Below, in pieces: positions 34,728 through 42,396 of a stretch of DNA of 53,458 bases (position 1 is the first letter of the stretch; every line of letters starts with the position of its first letter). The notes beneath the pieces were generated by a model. The model ran no database searches and was not told the DNA's origin. It saw nothing but the letters and a program-made list of their open reading frames with translations. The stretch spans positions 1 to 53,458 of the forward strand of contig JAKPHF010000051.1 of the NCBI GenBank assembly GCA_029550525.1. The letters run 5' to 3'. The DNA comes from Planctomycetota bacterium (GTDB taxonomy: Bacteria > Planctomycetota > Phycisphaerae > UBA1845 > PWPN01). The translations under genes were made by a program, and so were the position numbers.

Positions 34728-35525
34728 TCAACGTGTTCGCGGAAATCGCACGACGTAATCGGCGTTGCCGGCGGTTGCGAGTACGACGTCGGTGTTGAGC
34801 CGGTCGTTGAGTTCGAACTTGCGGGCGGCCTCATCGGGGCTCAGGCCGCCGCGCACGTGGCGGGCGATCACACGCTGGCGGGCGTCGGCGGGATCATGCT
34901 CCAGGAAGAGCTTGGGCTGCAACTGCGACGAGACCTGGTCCCACGGCGAAGCGGTTTCGAGGAGGAAGTTGCCTTCGAGCAGGACGATGGCCGTTCCCGG
35001 GCCGACGTGGACGCCGTCGGGCACGGGGTCGTGAAGCCGGCGGTCGTAGACCGGCAGGCTGACGACACGGCTCGGATCGTGCAGCTCGCGCACGGCGGCG
35101 GCGATGGCGTTGACGTCGAAGCTTTCGGGGCCGCCCTTGCGTTGCCGAAGCGGGATGGTGCGGCCAGCTTCATCGGTGGTCGTGCGCACGTCGAGCACGG
35201 CGTTGGGCCAATGCCAGCCGTCCATGCCGACCGCGACCAGCCGGCCCATGCCCAGGAGCGTGTCGGCCAGAACCGCGAGCACGGCCGTGAACGTCGATTT
35301 GCCGCTGCCGGGGATGCCGGCCAGGCCGGCAACCACCCGCCGGCGATCGCCCAGCGCGGCCGTGAGCAGATGCAGCACGGGCAGATAGGCCGTTGTGAGG
35401 TCGTCGCGGGTGACGGAAACCGCGATCGAGTAGCCGGCCACGTTGACCGTCAACTGTCGCGGCAACGCCTCCAGCGACTTCAGCCACTGGGCGGGGAACA
35501 CATCAGGTTGCGGTACATCGTTCAT
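34728..35525 (-). CDS. P-loop nucleoside/pantothenate-kinase-like protein, 265 aa
   Basis: A small-molecule kinase of the PRK/uridine-kinase fold: Walker A GIPGSGKS near 70-77, AVGMDGWHWPNAVLD, LPVYDRRLHDPVP and VLLEGNFLL. The pattern resembles the 'nucleoside/nucleotide kinase family' (YggC/FrcK-type, pantothenate-kinase-like). ATG 35525 (MNDVPQPD) is used; upstream in-frame sequence contains an intergenic repeat. The substrate could be a sugar, nucleoside or vitamin. Confidence 0.85.
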   Translation of the reverse strand: MNDVPQPDVFPAQWLKSLEALPRQLTVNVAGYSIAVSVTRDDLTTAYLPVLHLLTAALGDRRRVVAGLAGIPGSGKSTFTAVLAVLADTLLGMGRLVAVGMDGWHWPNAVLDVRTTTDEAGRTIPLRQRKGGPESFDVNAIAAAVRELHDPSRVVSLPVYDRRLHDPVPDGVHVGPGTAIVLLEGNFLLETASPWDQVSSQLQPKLFLEHDPADARQRVIARHVRGGLSPDEAARKFELNDRLNTDVVLATAGNADYVVRFPRTR

Positions 35526-35584
35526 GCGTTTCAATCTACTCGCTGCCGCCCGATCAGCAAAGCTCGCCACCGGCGGGGGAATTA

Positions 35585-35760
35585 AACCACGGAGGATCAG
35601 AGGCACAGAGAAAATCAGATATGGAGGGTTTCGCGTTCGAGCGGGCTGAACCACACAATGCCGTGTCTTCAAATCTTGTAATCTGTTGATAGTAACTCGG
35701 CGTGGTAGGCCCACTCGGTTACTGAGGAATATGGTCCACAGATTGCAAGATTACAAGATT
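35585..35760. repeat. Intergenic repeats: CACAGAG fragment and 13-bp inverted repeat
   Basis: 35585-35612 holds ccacggagg...agaggcacagag, a fragment of the CACAGAG family. Further on, AATCTTGTAATCT (35672-35684) is matched by its exact complement at 35748-35760, 63 bases apart, and the inner copy is half-duplicated (agattgcaagattac). This A/T-rich patch contrasts with the GC-rich genes. The 291-base gap has no gene. Confidence 0.75.
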
Positions 35761-35816
35761 AACGGGCCGTTCAAGGGCATGATGAGCAGACGGAGTAAGT
35801 GACGTTCATATGTCGG

Positions 35817-37595
35817 TTATCTGCAGCGTCCTTTTTCTGCGAATACGTACTTGAACCGGGCGTTAGGGGCGGCGTCGCCGTTGATGGTGAACTCCATCGG
35901 GTCGTTGTCCTTTTGGATGTTGTCAGCCCACTTGAAGCTGAACCGGGCGGGCTGATCCGCGCTCAGATTCAGTACAGATCGCGGGATGGCCAGCTCGAGT
36001 TCGTTGCCGCGGACGCTCCGGACGGCGGTGCCGACGGGCGTCCATACGCCGTCCGCACCGGTTTGGTGAACGGATGATGTCCGGGGGCTGGGGCAGTCGC
36101 GGTTCACGCGGAAGTCGAAGCCTTCCCAGCCGGTTCGGGGGTTGTTGTCCACGTCGATGAACAGCAGCATCCAATGCGGGTCGGTGTGCGGAGAGATGGG
36201 CTGGGCGGTGCGCGCGTAGAAGTACACGGACTCATCGTCGGCCGCGACTTTGAGCTGGACAAAGTCGTTACGGCCCGTGCGGTTGATGTAACGCCCGGGT
36301 TTGTCGTACGCCGGCTCATCACGATGGGCGGCGTCGCCGCGATCGTCGCGGTAGTCGGGCTGCACGTTCGCCCAGTCGGCAAAGTCGCCGTCGATGACGA
36401 TGGTGGTGCGTTCGGCGGGCGGCGGTGGGGGCCGCACGCCCTTGAACCGCCGGATGCCGTCGATCATCTGGTAGTAATAGTTGTCCCAGTGCCCGCCTTT
36501 CATGGGCTCGATGTCGCGGCTGTACTCCTGCGTGAACGCATCGACGAACATCACCGGCTTGCGCACGCCCCAGAACTCGGGCAGCCGCAATGCGATCCAC
36601 TCGTTCCAGCCGGTGATGTAGATGAACGATGGATCCAGCTCGAGGGCTCGCTTCCACTGCTCGGCGAAGTTCAGGCCGTAGAGCACGGCATCGGGCCGCT
36701 CGTCCTTGGCCCCGTCGTGCCAGCTCCGGCCGTAGGTGTTCTCCTCGCTGAACGCGCAGAGCCGCTTGCCTGAGGCGTTCTGGGCCACGCTCACCGAGAC
36801 TTCCTCGATGTTGCCGTGCTCGTCGTAGTAGCCGTGCTGAGGATAGATCTGCAGCCACTGCCACTGGTTGGGACCGGTCGGCGGCGAGAAATAGTCCGGG
36901 CCGTGCGGGCGGAACGTGAAGCTTTCCCGCATGGGTTGCGGGGCGTGCTCGGGCTTGGCCAGGATCAGCGGCTTGCCCTTCCAGTGGAACCACAGATCGG
37001 TGTATTCGTTCCGGCTGTAGAACTCGTCCCACAGCCGCTGCAGGATTCGCCGGTCGTCGCCGAACGATCCGAAGAACGCGATCTGCGGCGTGCGCCCGCC
37101 GTCCTGGCGCACCTGCATCCAGACCGCACAGAGCTTCTTGTAGACCTTGGGGTAGGTCTCCTGGTTGCTGACGTCGAAGATGACCACGTCCACGCCTGCG
37201 TCGCTGAGCATCTGCGCGTGTTTGCGCAACACCCAGGCGTCATCGCTGCGGTAATAGCCGAACAGCGGCTCGCCCCAGTGATGGAAGCGATACTCCGGTC
37301 CCCACGGGTTGGTGGTAGGTCGCTCCATGGCGTCGGGCTGTGTGGTCAGAATTTCGGAGATGTTGTACGGGCCGTCGGTGTGGTGCTGGCCGAGCCACAG
37401 GAAGTAGAAGATGCCAACGTACTTGTTCGGCCTCACCGGGCCGACCTCCTCGTGGCCGGGGAGCGTTCGCCCCAGAGCGTCGGTGGCCGTCCAGGTGTCG
37501 GGCTGCGTGTCGATGAACTCAGCGGCCACGGCCGGTGGAACGGCCAGGCGACACCACGCTGCGAGGCACATCGCGAAGAGGATTCGGGTGTTCAT
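35817..37595 (-). CDS. Secreted glycoside hydrolase-like protein (GH71/99-like) with C-terminal CBM9-like domain, 592 aa
   Basis: A signal peptide (ILFAMCLAAWCRLAVPPAVAA) is followed by a barrel region: VGIFYFLWLGQHH, RFHHWGEPLFGYYRSDDAWVLRKHAQMLSDAGVDVVIFDVSNQ, and near 340 FIYITGWNEWIA. This matches the GH71/GH99-like (endo-mannanase-type) annotation in Bacteroidota and planctomycetes. The C-terminal ~170 residues resemble a family-9-like carbohydrate-binding or DOMON-type sandwich (IDGDFADWANVQPDY, YFYARTAQPI, LFIDVDNN). ATG 37595 (MNTRILF) is used; ATGs 9-12 bases earlier are possible. The substrate is not shown. Confidence 0.88.
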   Translation of the reverse strand: MNTRILFAMCLAAWCRLAVPPAVAAEFIDTQPDTWTATDALGRTLPGHEEVGPVRPNKYVGIFYFLWLGQHHTDGPYNISEILTTQPDAMERPTTNPWGPEYRFHHWGEPLFGYYRSDDAWVLRKHAQMLSDAGVDVVIFDVSNQETYPKVYKKLCAVWMQVRQDGGRTPQIAFFGSFGDDRRILQRLWDEFYSRNEYTDLWFHWKGKPLILAKPEHAPQPMRESFTFRPHGPDYFSPPTGPNQWQWLQIYPQHGYYDEHGNIEEVSVSVAQNASGKRLCAFSEENTYGRSWHDGAKDERPDAVLYGLNFAEQWKRALELDPSFIYITGWNEWIALRLPEFWGVRKPVMFVDAFTQEYSRDIEPMKGGHWDNYYYQMIDGIRRFKGVRPPPPPAERTTIVIDGDFADWANVQPDYRDDRGDAAHRDEPAYDKPGRYINRTGRNDFVQLKVAADDESVYFYARTAQPISPHTDPHWMLLFIDVDNNPRTGWEGFDFRVNRDCPSPRTSSVHQTGADGVWTPVGTAVRSVRGNELELAIPRSVLNLSADQPARFSFKWADNIQKDNDPMEFTINGDAAPNARFKYVFAEKGRCR

Positions 37596-37648
37596 GTGGG
37601 GCATCATATGATGGAAGGTACGCGGAGGGGAAGCAACGACGCGAGTTG

Positions 37649-37770
37649 CGAGCTGTGAGCTCTGAGCTCTGAGCCAAATATCCGGCCCGTATGCGGGCCG
37701 AAGTCAGTAGGCGGGGGCGTCAGCCCCCGTTCGAGTGTGAGCAGACGATGGTCAGCCGCGAAGGGGCGAC
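37649..37770 (+). repeat. Composite REP element, copy R1 (plus orientation)
   Basis: Order: heptamers agctgtg, agctctg, agctctg, agcc (37649-37673); a 7-bp hairpin CGGCCCG/CGGGCCG (37683-37700); GTCA-GTAG (foot GTAG at 37707-37710); a 7-bp hairpin CGGGGGC/GCCCCCG with loop GTCA (37712-37729); and a degenerate third part ending aggggcgacag near 37770. It faces copy R2 across about 90 bases. Confidence 0.75.
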
Positions 37771-37857
37771 AGTCCGATCCGATCGGCGATTAACGGAAGC
37801 CTCCGACGCGCTGGCCAGCGAGAACAAGCGCGTTTCGGTGTTGCGTTGTATCTGTCG

Positions 37858-38034
37858 CCCCTGTCGGGGCTCCATGAAATAGGAGGGTTAGATTGGATGT
37901 GACTCCGTCGCTCACCGGGGGCTTACGCCGCCCGGCTACTGACCCCTGCCCCTTTCGGGGCAGAAGAGTGCGACAGTTGTAGGGTATGAGCCAGACATCT
38001 GGCTGATAGCTGAGAGCTGATGGCTGACAGCTCC
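37858..38034 (-). repeat. Composite REP element, copy R2 (minus orientation)
   Basis: Read on the minus strand: heptamers (38034-37988) ending GCCAGATGTCTGG; hairpin A CTGCCCC/GGGGCAG with loop GAAA (37963-37946); GTAG foot (37939-37936); bulged hairpin B, CCGGGCGGC/GCCCCCGG with loop GTAA (37935-37915); 41-base spacer; GGAG foot (37873-37870); hairpin C CCCC/GGGG with loop GACA (37869-37858), then cgacagatacaa. It matches copy R3 at 53.2 kb part by part. The 496-base gap 37596-38091 contains no gene. Confidence 0.85.
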
Positions 38035-38051
38035 TTCTGACAACCTCGTTT

Positions 38052-38078
38052 TCTCTGCGCCTCGGCGTCTCTGTGGTG
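38052..38078. repeat. CACAGAG-family fragment
   Basis: ctctgcgcctcggcgtctctgtggtgg, a relative of the arms of the inverted repeat at 24990-25040, just downstream of the yhhQ stop. Confidence 0.55.
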
Positions 38079-38091
38079 GGCCCCTCGGCTT

Positions 38092-38823
38092 TCAGGAGGG
38101 GGCTGATTCGGGGCCGAAAGTCGGCTCGGCGGCGGTGGTTGATGCGTCCATGTCCTGTTCGAGGTAGCGGTCGATGAGGAAGTGGCCGAGGTAAATGAGC
38201 GGCGTGATGAGTATGGCGATGGCGAGCTTGTAGGCGTAGCTGCCGATGCCCAAGGGCACCCACTCGGCGAAGGTGAGCTTGCCGGGCAGGACGAACGCGA
38301 TCCAGCCGACGACGCAGGTGTCCACGACCTGGCTGACGACGGTGCTGCCGGTGGCTCGCAGCCAGAGCATGCGTCCGCCGGTCCAGCCGCGAAAGCCGAG
38401 GAACACCATCACGTCCACCAACTGGCTCACGAGGAACGCCGCGAGCGAGCCGGCGATGATCCACATGGACTGGCCAAAAACGGTCCGGAAGACCTCACTG
38501 GAGACGGGTGACTTTTCCCAGGCCTGCACGCCCATGGCCGCATAGAGCACGAGGAAGCAGTAGAGGATCATGCCGACGGTGAGGAACGTGAGGCGGCGGA
38601 CGCCGGCCTTGCCGAAGTACTCGTTCACCAGGTCGGTGGTGATGAAGACGACAGGCCAAGGGATCACGCCGACGGACAGAATCACACCGCTCAGGCGCAG
38701 GCCGCCGAGGCTCAGTTCGGGCACTTGGAACAGCATCCCGCCGATGAGCTCGCCCAGGATGGCGTTGGTGAGGAAAAAGCCACCCAGGATGAAGTAGACC
38801 TGATCCCTTCGTGTTCGCGGCAT
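38092..38823 (-). CDS. yhhQ: YhhQ-family queuosine-precursor transporter, 243 aa
   Basis: A membrane transporter for queuosine precursors (preQ0/preQ1). About six membrane helices are visible, with the family hallmarks ILSVGVIPWPVVFITTDLVNEYFGKAGVRRL, SQLVDVMVFLGFRGWTGGRMLWLRATGSTVVSQVVDTCV and the C-terminal YKLAIAILITPLIYLGHFLIDR. There is no strong ribosome site before ATG 38823. No queuosine biosynthesis gene is nearby. A non-conserved tail of about 20 residues ends the protein. Confidence 0.93.
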   Translation of the reverse strand: MPRTRRDQVYFILGGFFLTNAILGELIGGMLFQVPELSLGGLRLSGVILSVGVIPWPVVFITTDLVNEYFGKAGVRRLTFLTVGMILYCFLVLYAAMGVQAWEKSPVSSEVFRTVFGQSMWIIAGSLAAFLVSQLVDVMVFLGFRGWTGGRMLWLRATGSTVVSQVVDTCVVGWIAFVLPGKLTFAEWVPLGIGSYAYKLAIAILITPLIYLGHFLIDRYLEQDMDASTTAAEPTFGPESAPS

Positions 38824-38927
38824 GGGATAAGGGTAGGCCGCGTGAACAGCAGCGGCTACTTGTCAACAGTTCGTCGCTGCCCGTCTGTGTTGCATCCTCA
38901 GAACAGTCAAAAGGAGCCACGACTCGA

Positions 38928-38969
38928 CCACTGACCACTGGCCACTGACTACTGGCTCCTGGCTACTGA
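38928..38969. repeat. Heptamer array, CCACTGA/CTACTGG type (6 units)
   Basis: Units ccactga, ccactgg, ccactga, ctactgg, ctcctgg, ctactga stand just downstream of the GGDEF gene stop. This is a third heptamer sequence family in the window. Confidence 0.75.
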
Positions 38970-38974
38970 CAATT

Positions 38975-40324
38975 TCACACCCCGGCCGGTTCGAGGGCGG
39001 TGGCCAGGATGGCGGCACGGGCTTTGCCTGCGGACTTGGCCTGGTAGAGGGCGGCGTCGGCCATCTGGAGGAGAGACTCAGCCGACTCAGGCCGGTGACG
39101 CTGGAGCGAGGCGATGCCGGCGCTCATGGTGGGCTTGGCCTTCACGTTGAGCGTCGAGCTGTGCTGGGCGAACAGGGCGATGGCTCGTTCGGCGATGGTC
39201 TGTGCCTGCTCGGGCATCACCGAAGGCAGGATGAGCACGAACTCGTCCCCACCATATCGGACGGCCAGATCCTGCTCGCGCAGGCATTGTCGAAGGAGTT
39301 CGCCGGTGAAGCGCAAGAGGGCGTCGCCGGCGCGATGGCCGAGCGAGTCGTTCAGCGGCTTAAAGTTGTCGACGTCCATCATCACCAACGACAGTTCCTG
39401 GCCCGAATCGGCCTGGGCCTGGAAGATCTCGCCGAGCTTGTCGTCGAGTAGTCGCCGGTTACCCAAGTGCGTGAGCGGATCGGTCCAGATCTTCTTCTGG
39501 GCCTGCTTGAGTTCGCGAGTAATGCGTTGCGTGGCGTGAGCGACGCGATCGTTGAGCGTGCGCTCGAGCCGACTCGCTCGTTGCTCCCAATAAGACGCGT
39601 CGGATTGCATGCGGGCCATGGTCCGCGCCAGCATGCCGATCTCATCCTCGCGGTGCGTGGGCAGGCCCTCGGCCGGCTCGCCCGATTGGGCTTGTCCGAG
39701 GCGGGCCAGATCGGCCAGAGGTTGAAGGATTCTGCGCTGGAGCCAGAGGAAACCCAGGCAGATGCCGAGGCTGGCGATGATGGCGACGTAGAGGAAAAAG
39801 CCCCAGTTTTCGAGACTTATCGCGCCGGCACCGGCAGGTGTGACCATGGCGTAGACCAACGTGCCCAGCGGCTCGGACGATTGGTCGGTCGTCAGGGGGA
39901 CGGCGGCTAGCGTGTATTCGATCGCCAGCTCCGACGGATTGCCTTTCACGTGCCAGGTCGGTCCGGCGTCGGTGCTGCAGAGTTGGCTGTAGCGTTCGAG
40001 CATCTGCGTGTCGCCGCGAGCGGCGAGCAACTCACCGGCCGAGTCGAGCAGGGCGATCAGGCGGCTGTCCGAATGCCAGGACAGCCCGCGGAGAAGGGCG
40101 GCCAGATCCGCCCGTCGGCTGGCCACCAGCCGGGGCGCGATCTGGGCGGCGTACGCTTCGGCGATGGCCTGGCCACGCAGCCGCTCGGACAGGTGGGTCT
40201 GGCGGTGAAGCCGATAACTGTGCAGCGCGACCGCTCCCAGTGCTGTCGAGGCCACCGTCAGGGCCATGGCCAGCCACAGGGTCGAACGCAGCGTCAGAGG
40301 TTGAGCTTGATTCATAGCCACCAT
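38975..40324 (-). CDS. Membrane-bound diguanylate cyclase (GGDEF) with HAMP-like segment, 449 aa
   Basis: It makes c-di-GMP. Two membrane helices (LWLAMALTVASTALGAVALH and GFFLYVAIIASLGICLGFLWL) bracket an extracytoplasmic sensor domain of about 165 residues. A HAMP-like helix (QRRILQPLADLARLGQAQ) and coiled region lead to the GGDEF domain: WTDPLTHLGNRRLLDDKL, DVDNFKPLNDSLGHRAGD and an intact YGGDEF active site. No EAL domain is present. ATG 40324 (MVAMNQ) or 40315 could start it; the longer frame is composition-driven. The N-terminal MshEN parts of the pilus ATPases could be one target of its product (inference). Confidence 0.92.
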   Translation of the reverse strand: MVAMNQAQPLTLRSTLWLAMALTVASTALGAVALHSYRLHRQTHLSERLRGQAIAEAYAAQIAPRLVASRRADLAALLRGLSWHSDSRLIALLDSAGELLAARGDTQMLERYSQLCSTDAGPTWHVKGNPSELAIEYTLAAVPLTTDQSSEPLGTLVYAMVTPAGAGAISLENWGFFLYVAIIASLGICLGFLWLQRRILQPLADLARLGQAQSGEPAEGLPTHREDEIGMLARTMARMQSDASYWEQRASRLERTLNDRVAHATQRITRELKQAQKKIWTDPLTHLGNRRLLDDKLGEIFQAQADSGQELSLVMMDVDNFKPLNDSLGHRAGDALLRFTGELLRQCLREQDLAVRYGGDEFVLILPSVMPEQAQTIAERAIALFAQHSSTLNVKAKPTMSAGIASLQRHRPESAESLLQMADAALYQAKSAGKARAAILATALEPAGV

Positions 40325-40409
40325 GCGAGCGGATTCACAATCCCATATCGGCCAGGCGGGCCGGGGGAGTGAGGGTTTTCGGCGAAATGGCCGGGGGACG
40401 CTGGGAACT

Positions 40410-41684
40410 TCAGTCCGCGGGCGTGCTGCCCAGGCGGCCGTAGGCCCGCAGTTGGGGCGAGAATCGGGCGACGATGGCCACCACGAGGAGCGTGCCCAGG
40501 CCGCCGGAGACGACCGAGATGGTGGGCGAGAACAGGGCGGCGACGGCTCCGGATTCGAAGGCGCCCAGTTCATTGGAGGTGCCGATGAAGAGCGAGTTGA
40601 TGGCGCTGACGCGGCCGCGCATTTCATCCGGCGTCAATAGTTGCACCAGCGTGTGACGGATGACGACGCTGACCATGTCCAGCATGCCGGTCAGAAAGAG
40701 CATGGCGATGGACAACGTGTACGAGCGTGACACGCCGAAGACGACGGTGGCGGTCCCGAAGCCGGCCACGGACCAGAGCAGTACCTGGCCCGACCGCTCG
40801 ATCGGCGGACGGTGGGCGAGAATGAATGACATGGCCAGCGCGCCGAGGCCGGGCGCCGCTCGCAGCCAGCCGTAACCGGTGGGGCCCACGTTGAGGATCT
40901 CGGCATAGATCGGCAGGAGCATGTCCGCGCCGCCCAGGAGCACGGCGAACATGTCGAGCGTGATGGCGCCGAAGACCACCGGCGTCGCGAGCAGGAACGC
41001 GAAGCCGGCTCCGAGCGAGGCGAGCGTGAGCTTCTGCGGCAGGCGGGCTGCGGTCTGGCAATGCACGCCCATGAGCATCATGAAATAGACACCGGCGGCG
41101 GCTGCGTTCACCAGGTAGACGTAGGCCGCACCGCCCACCAGCGCGATCATCCATCCGCCCATGGCCGGTCCGACAATAACCGCCATCTGGAAGGCGCTGC
41201 TGTTCCAGGTGACCGCGTTGCTGAATCGCTCGCGCGGAACGATGAGCGGCATCATGGAGCTGCGGGCGGGCTGCATGAAGGCGCGGGCGGCCCCGATGAT
41301 GAACAGCATGACATACATCCAGTTGACCGGCGCTTGGGTCAAGGAGATGGCCATCAGGCCGAGCGAACAGCCGACGATCACCAGTTGCGTCATCATGATG
41401 ATGCGCTTGCGGTCGTAACGGTCGGCGGCATGGCCGGCGGGCAAGACGAGGGCGACCACGGGGAGAATCTGGCTGAGACCCACCCACGCCAAGTGCCAGG
41501 CCGAACTGGTCCGCGCGTAGATCTCCCAGCCGATGGCGGCCGTCTGCATTTGCATGCCGATGTTGGCGATGAGCCCGCCGGTCAGGAAGAGCCGGTAATC
41601 GCGGACACGTAAAGCCGAGTAGGGGTCGTGGCGAATCTGGGAGTGGGCGCTGTTCGCGCCATCATCGTCGTTGTCGTCCTGCAT
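40410..41684 (-). CDS. MFS transporter (EntS/Bcr-like), 424 aa
   Basis: A major facilitator superfamily permease, 12 helices expected. The start region (YSALRVRDYRLFLTGGLIANIGMQMQTAAIGWEIYARTSSA) and the loop 2-3 motif GHAADRYDRKRI match the EntS-like exporter group. Mid-helices (GAARAFMQPARSSMMPLIV) and the C-terminal motif TPDEMRGRVSAINSLF are typical of these multidrug or siderophore exporters. There is no ribosome site before ATG 41684; substrate unknown. Confidence 0.93.
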   Translation of the reverse strand: MQDDNDDDGANSAHSQIRHDPYSALRVRDYRLFLTGGLIANIGMQMQTAAIGWEIYARTSSAWHLAWVGLSQILPVVALVLPAGHAADRYDRKRIIMMTQLVIVGCSLGLMAISLTQAPVNWMYVMLFIIGAARAFMQPARSSMMPLIVPRERFSNAVTWNSSAFQMAVIVGPAMGGWMIALVGGAAYVYLVNAAAAGVYFMMLMGVHCQTAARLPQKLTLASLGAGFAFLLATPVVFGAITLDMFAVLLGGADMLLPIYAEILNVGPTGYGWLRAAPGLGALAMSFILAHRPPIERSGQVLLWSVAGFGTATVVFGVSRSYTLSIAMLFLTGMLDMVSVVIRHTLVQLLTPDEMRGRVSAINSLFIGTSNELGAFESGAVAALFSPTISVVSGGLGTLLVVAIVARFSPQLRAYGRLGSTPAD

Positions 41685-42090
41685 ATCAGACAGGCAATAT
41701 CGTGTATTTCAACCGCAAACGCAAGCGTTGGCGGGTCAGCACCGGACTTGGGCCGGGTGCGCGGTCCGGGTGAAAGCCGGAATCGCCATCGGCGCGAACG
41801 CTTGCCGGTCTCGTCCGGCGTGGGCTGGGTTTTCGCCACCCAACCGATCACCGGCAGAGCACGGTTTGTCACTCCCGACAGGGCGAACCTATGAAAATGT
41901 GGCAAGCCGCGGATCCACCTGCCAACGGAGGCTCATATTGCGGTTCCCCTGGTCGCCCGGCTTCCTGATATGGACGCATGTTCGATGCATGGACGCCTCC
42001 AGCAATCGGGCTAAGACGACGGGCTCGGTGCGGCCACTGCGGGTGATCAGCGGGAAGGTCTTTGGCGATGGTCCAGTGGTGTGGAGATTC
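41685..42090. other. 406-base intergenic region with predicted fold
   Basis: It lies between divergent MFS and mini-protein genes. It contains the structured segment at 41876-41955 and a small hairpin (GCAT/ATGC) near 41976. No credible ORF was found in the rest. Confidence 0.5.
41876..41955 (+). ncRNA. Candidate structured RNA (three-way junction), unclassified
   Basis: A long closing stem pairs 41876-41894 (CGACA, GGG, bulged C, GAACC, TATGA) with 41933-41955 (TCATA, bulged TTGC, GGTTC, CCC, TG, bulged G, TCG): 18 pairs with three bulges. Inside are GTGG/CCAC (41899-41902 with 41915-41918) and a small GCC/GGC hairpin (41921-41932). It lies 135 bases before the mini-protein gene. Strand and function are inferred; it could equally be a DNA palindrome. 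ACAGGGCGAACC recalls the start of c-di-GMP (GEMM-I) riboswitches, but the pairing differs. Confidence 0.3.
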
Positions 42091-42222
42091 ATGATGAGAA
42101 ACTACAGAAGAATTCTGGTTTCGCTTCTCCTGATGCTGACGCTCGGTTTCCTGATGGGGCAGGACGGATTCTGCCTGTTCCTCGGGGACGATTTCGGGGG
42201 CGGCGGTATCTTCGTGGGCTGA
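42091..42222 (+). CDS. Secreted or membrane mini-protein, 43 aa
   Basis: Two adjacent ATGs (42091, 42094) follow GGAG 6 bases upstream. The sequence is a basic start (MMRNYRRI), one hydrophobic helix (LVSLLLMLTLGFLM), then GQDGFCLFLGDDFGGGGIFVG. It has one Cys and a Gly-rich end. It is not a known family to me. The ribosome site, clean signal and position before a gap with a fold make it more likely real than chance. Confidence 0.6.
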   Translation: MMRNYRRILVSLLLMLTLGFLMGQDGFCLFLGDDFGGGGIFVG

Positions 42223-42396
42223 AAGCACGCGATGCTGCGGGCAACTCGCGCCTGCGCGCGGACCGGCGTTGGTCACGATGCCCCGCGCGCGGCGTGACTT
42301 TTCTCGCATTTGTCCATTCGGTGAGCGACCGGCTAACATGGCCGCATCCTGCCGCCTGGCGGAGCAGGCGGATTTGCCTTGTGAGAGGATGCAGTC

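Noticed and set aside
37649..38034. CRISPR array
   Set aside because: Repeats are 7-nt and degenerate, with hairpins, and there are no regular spacers or cas genes.
40325..40627. Longer N-terminus for the GGDEF protein
   Set aside because: It overlaps the 3' end of the MFS gene in another frame and has no family features.
41876..41955. c-di-GMP (GEMM-I) riboswitch
   Set aside because: The start ACAGGGCGAACC and a GAAA are suggestive, but the conserved middle and 3' parts and the pairing do not fit. Kept as an unclassified fold.
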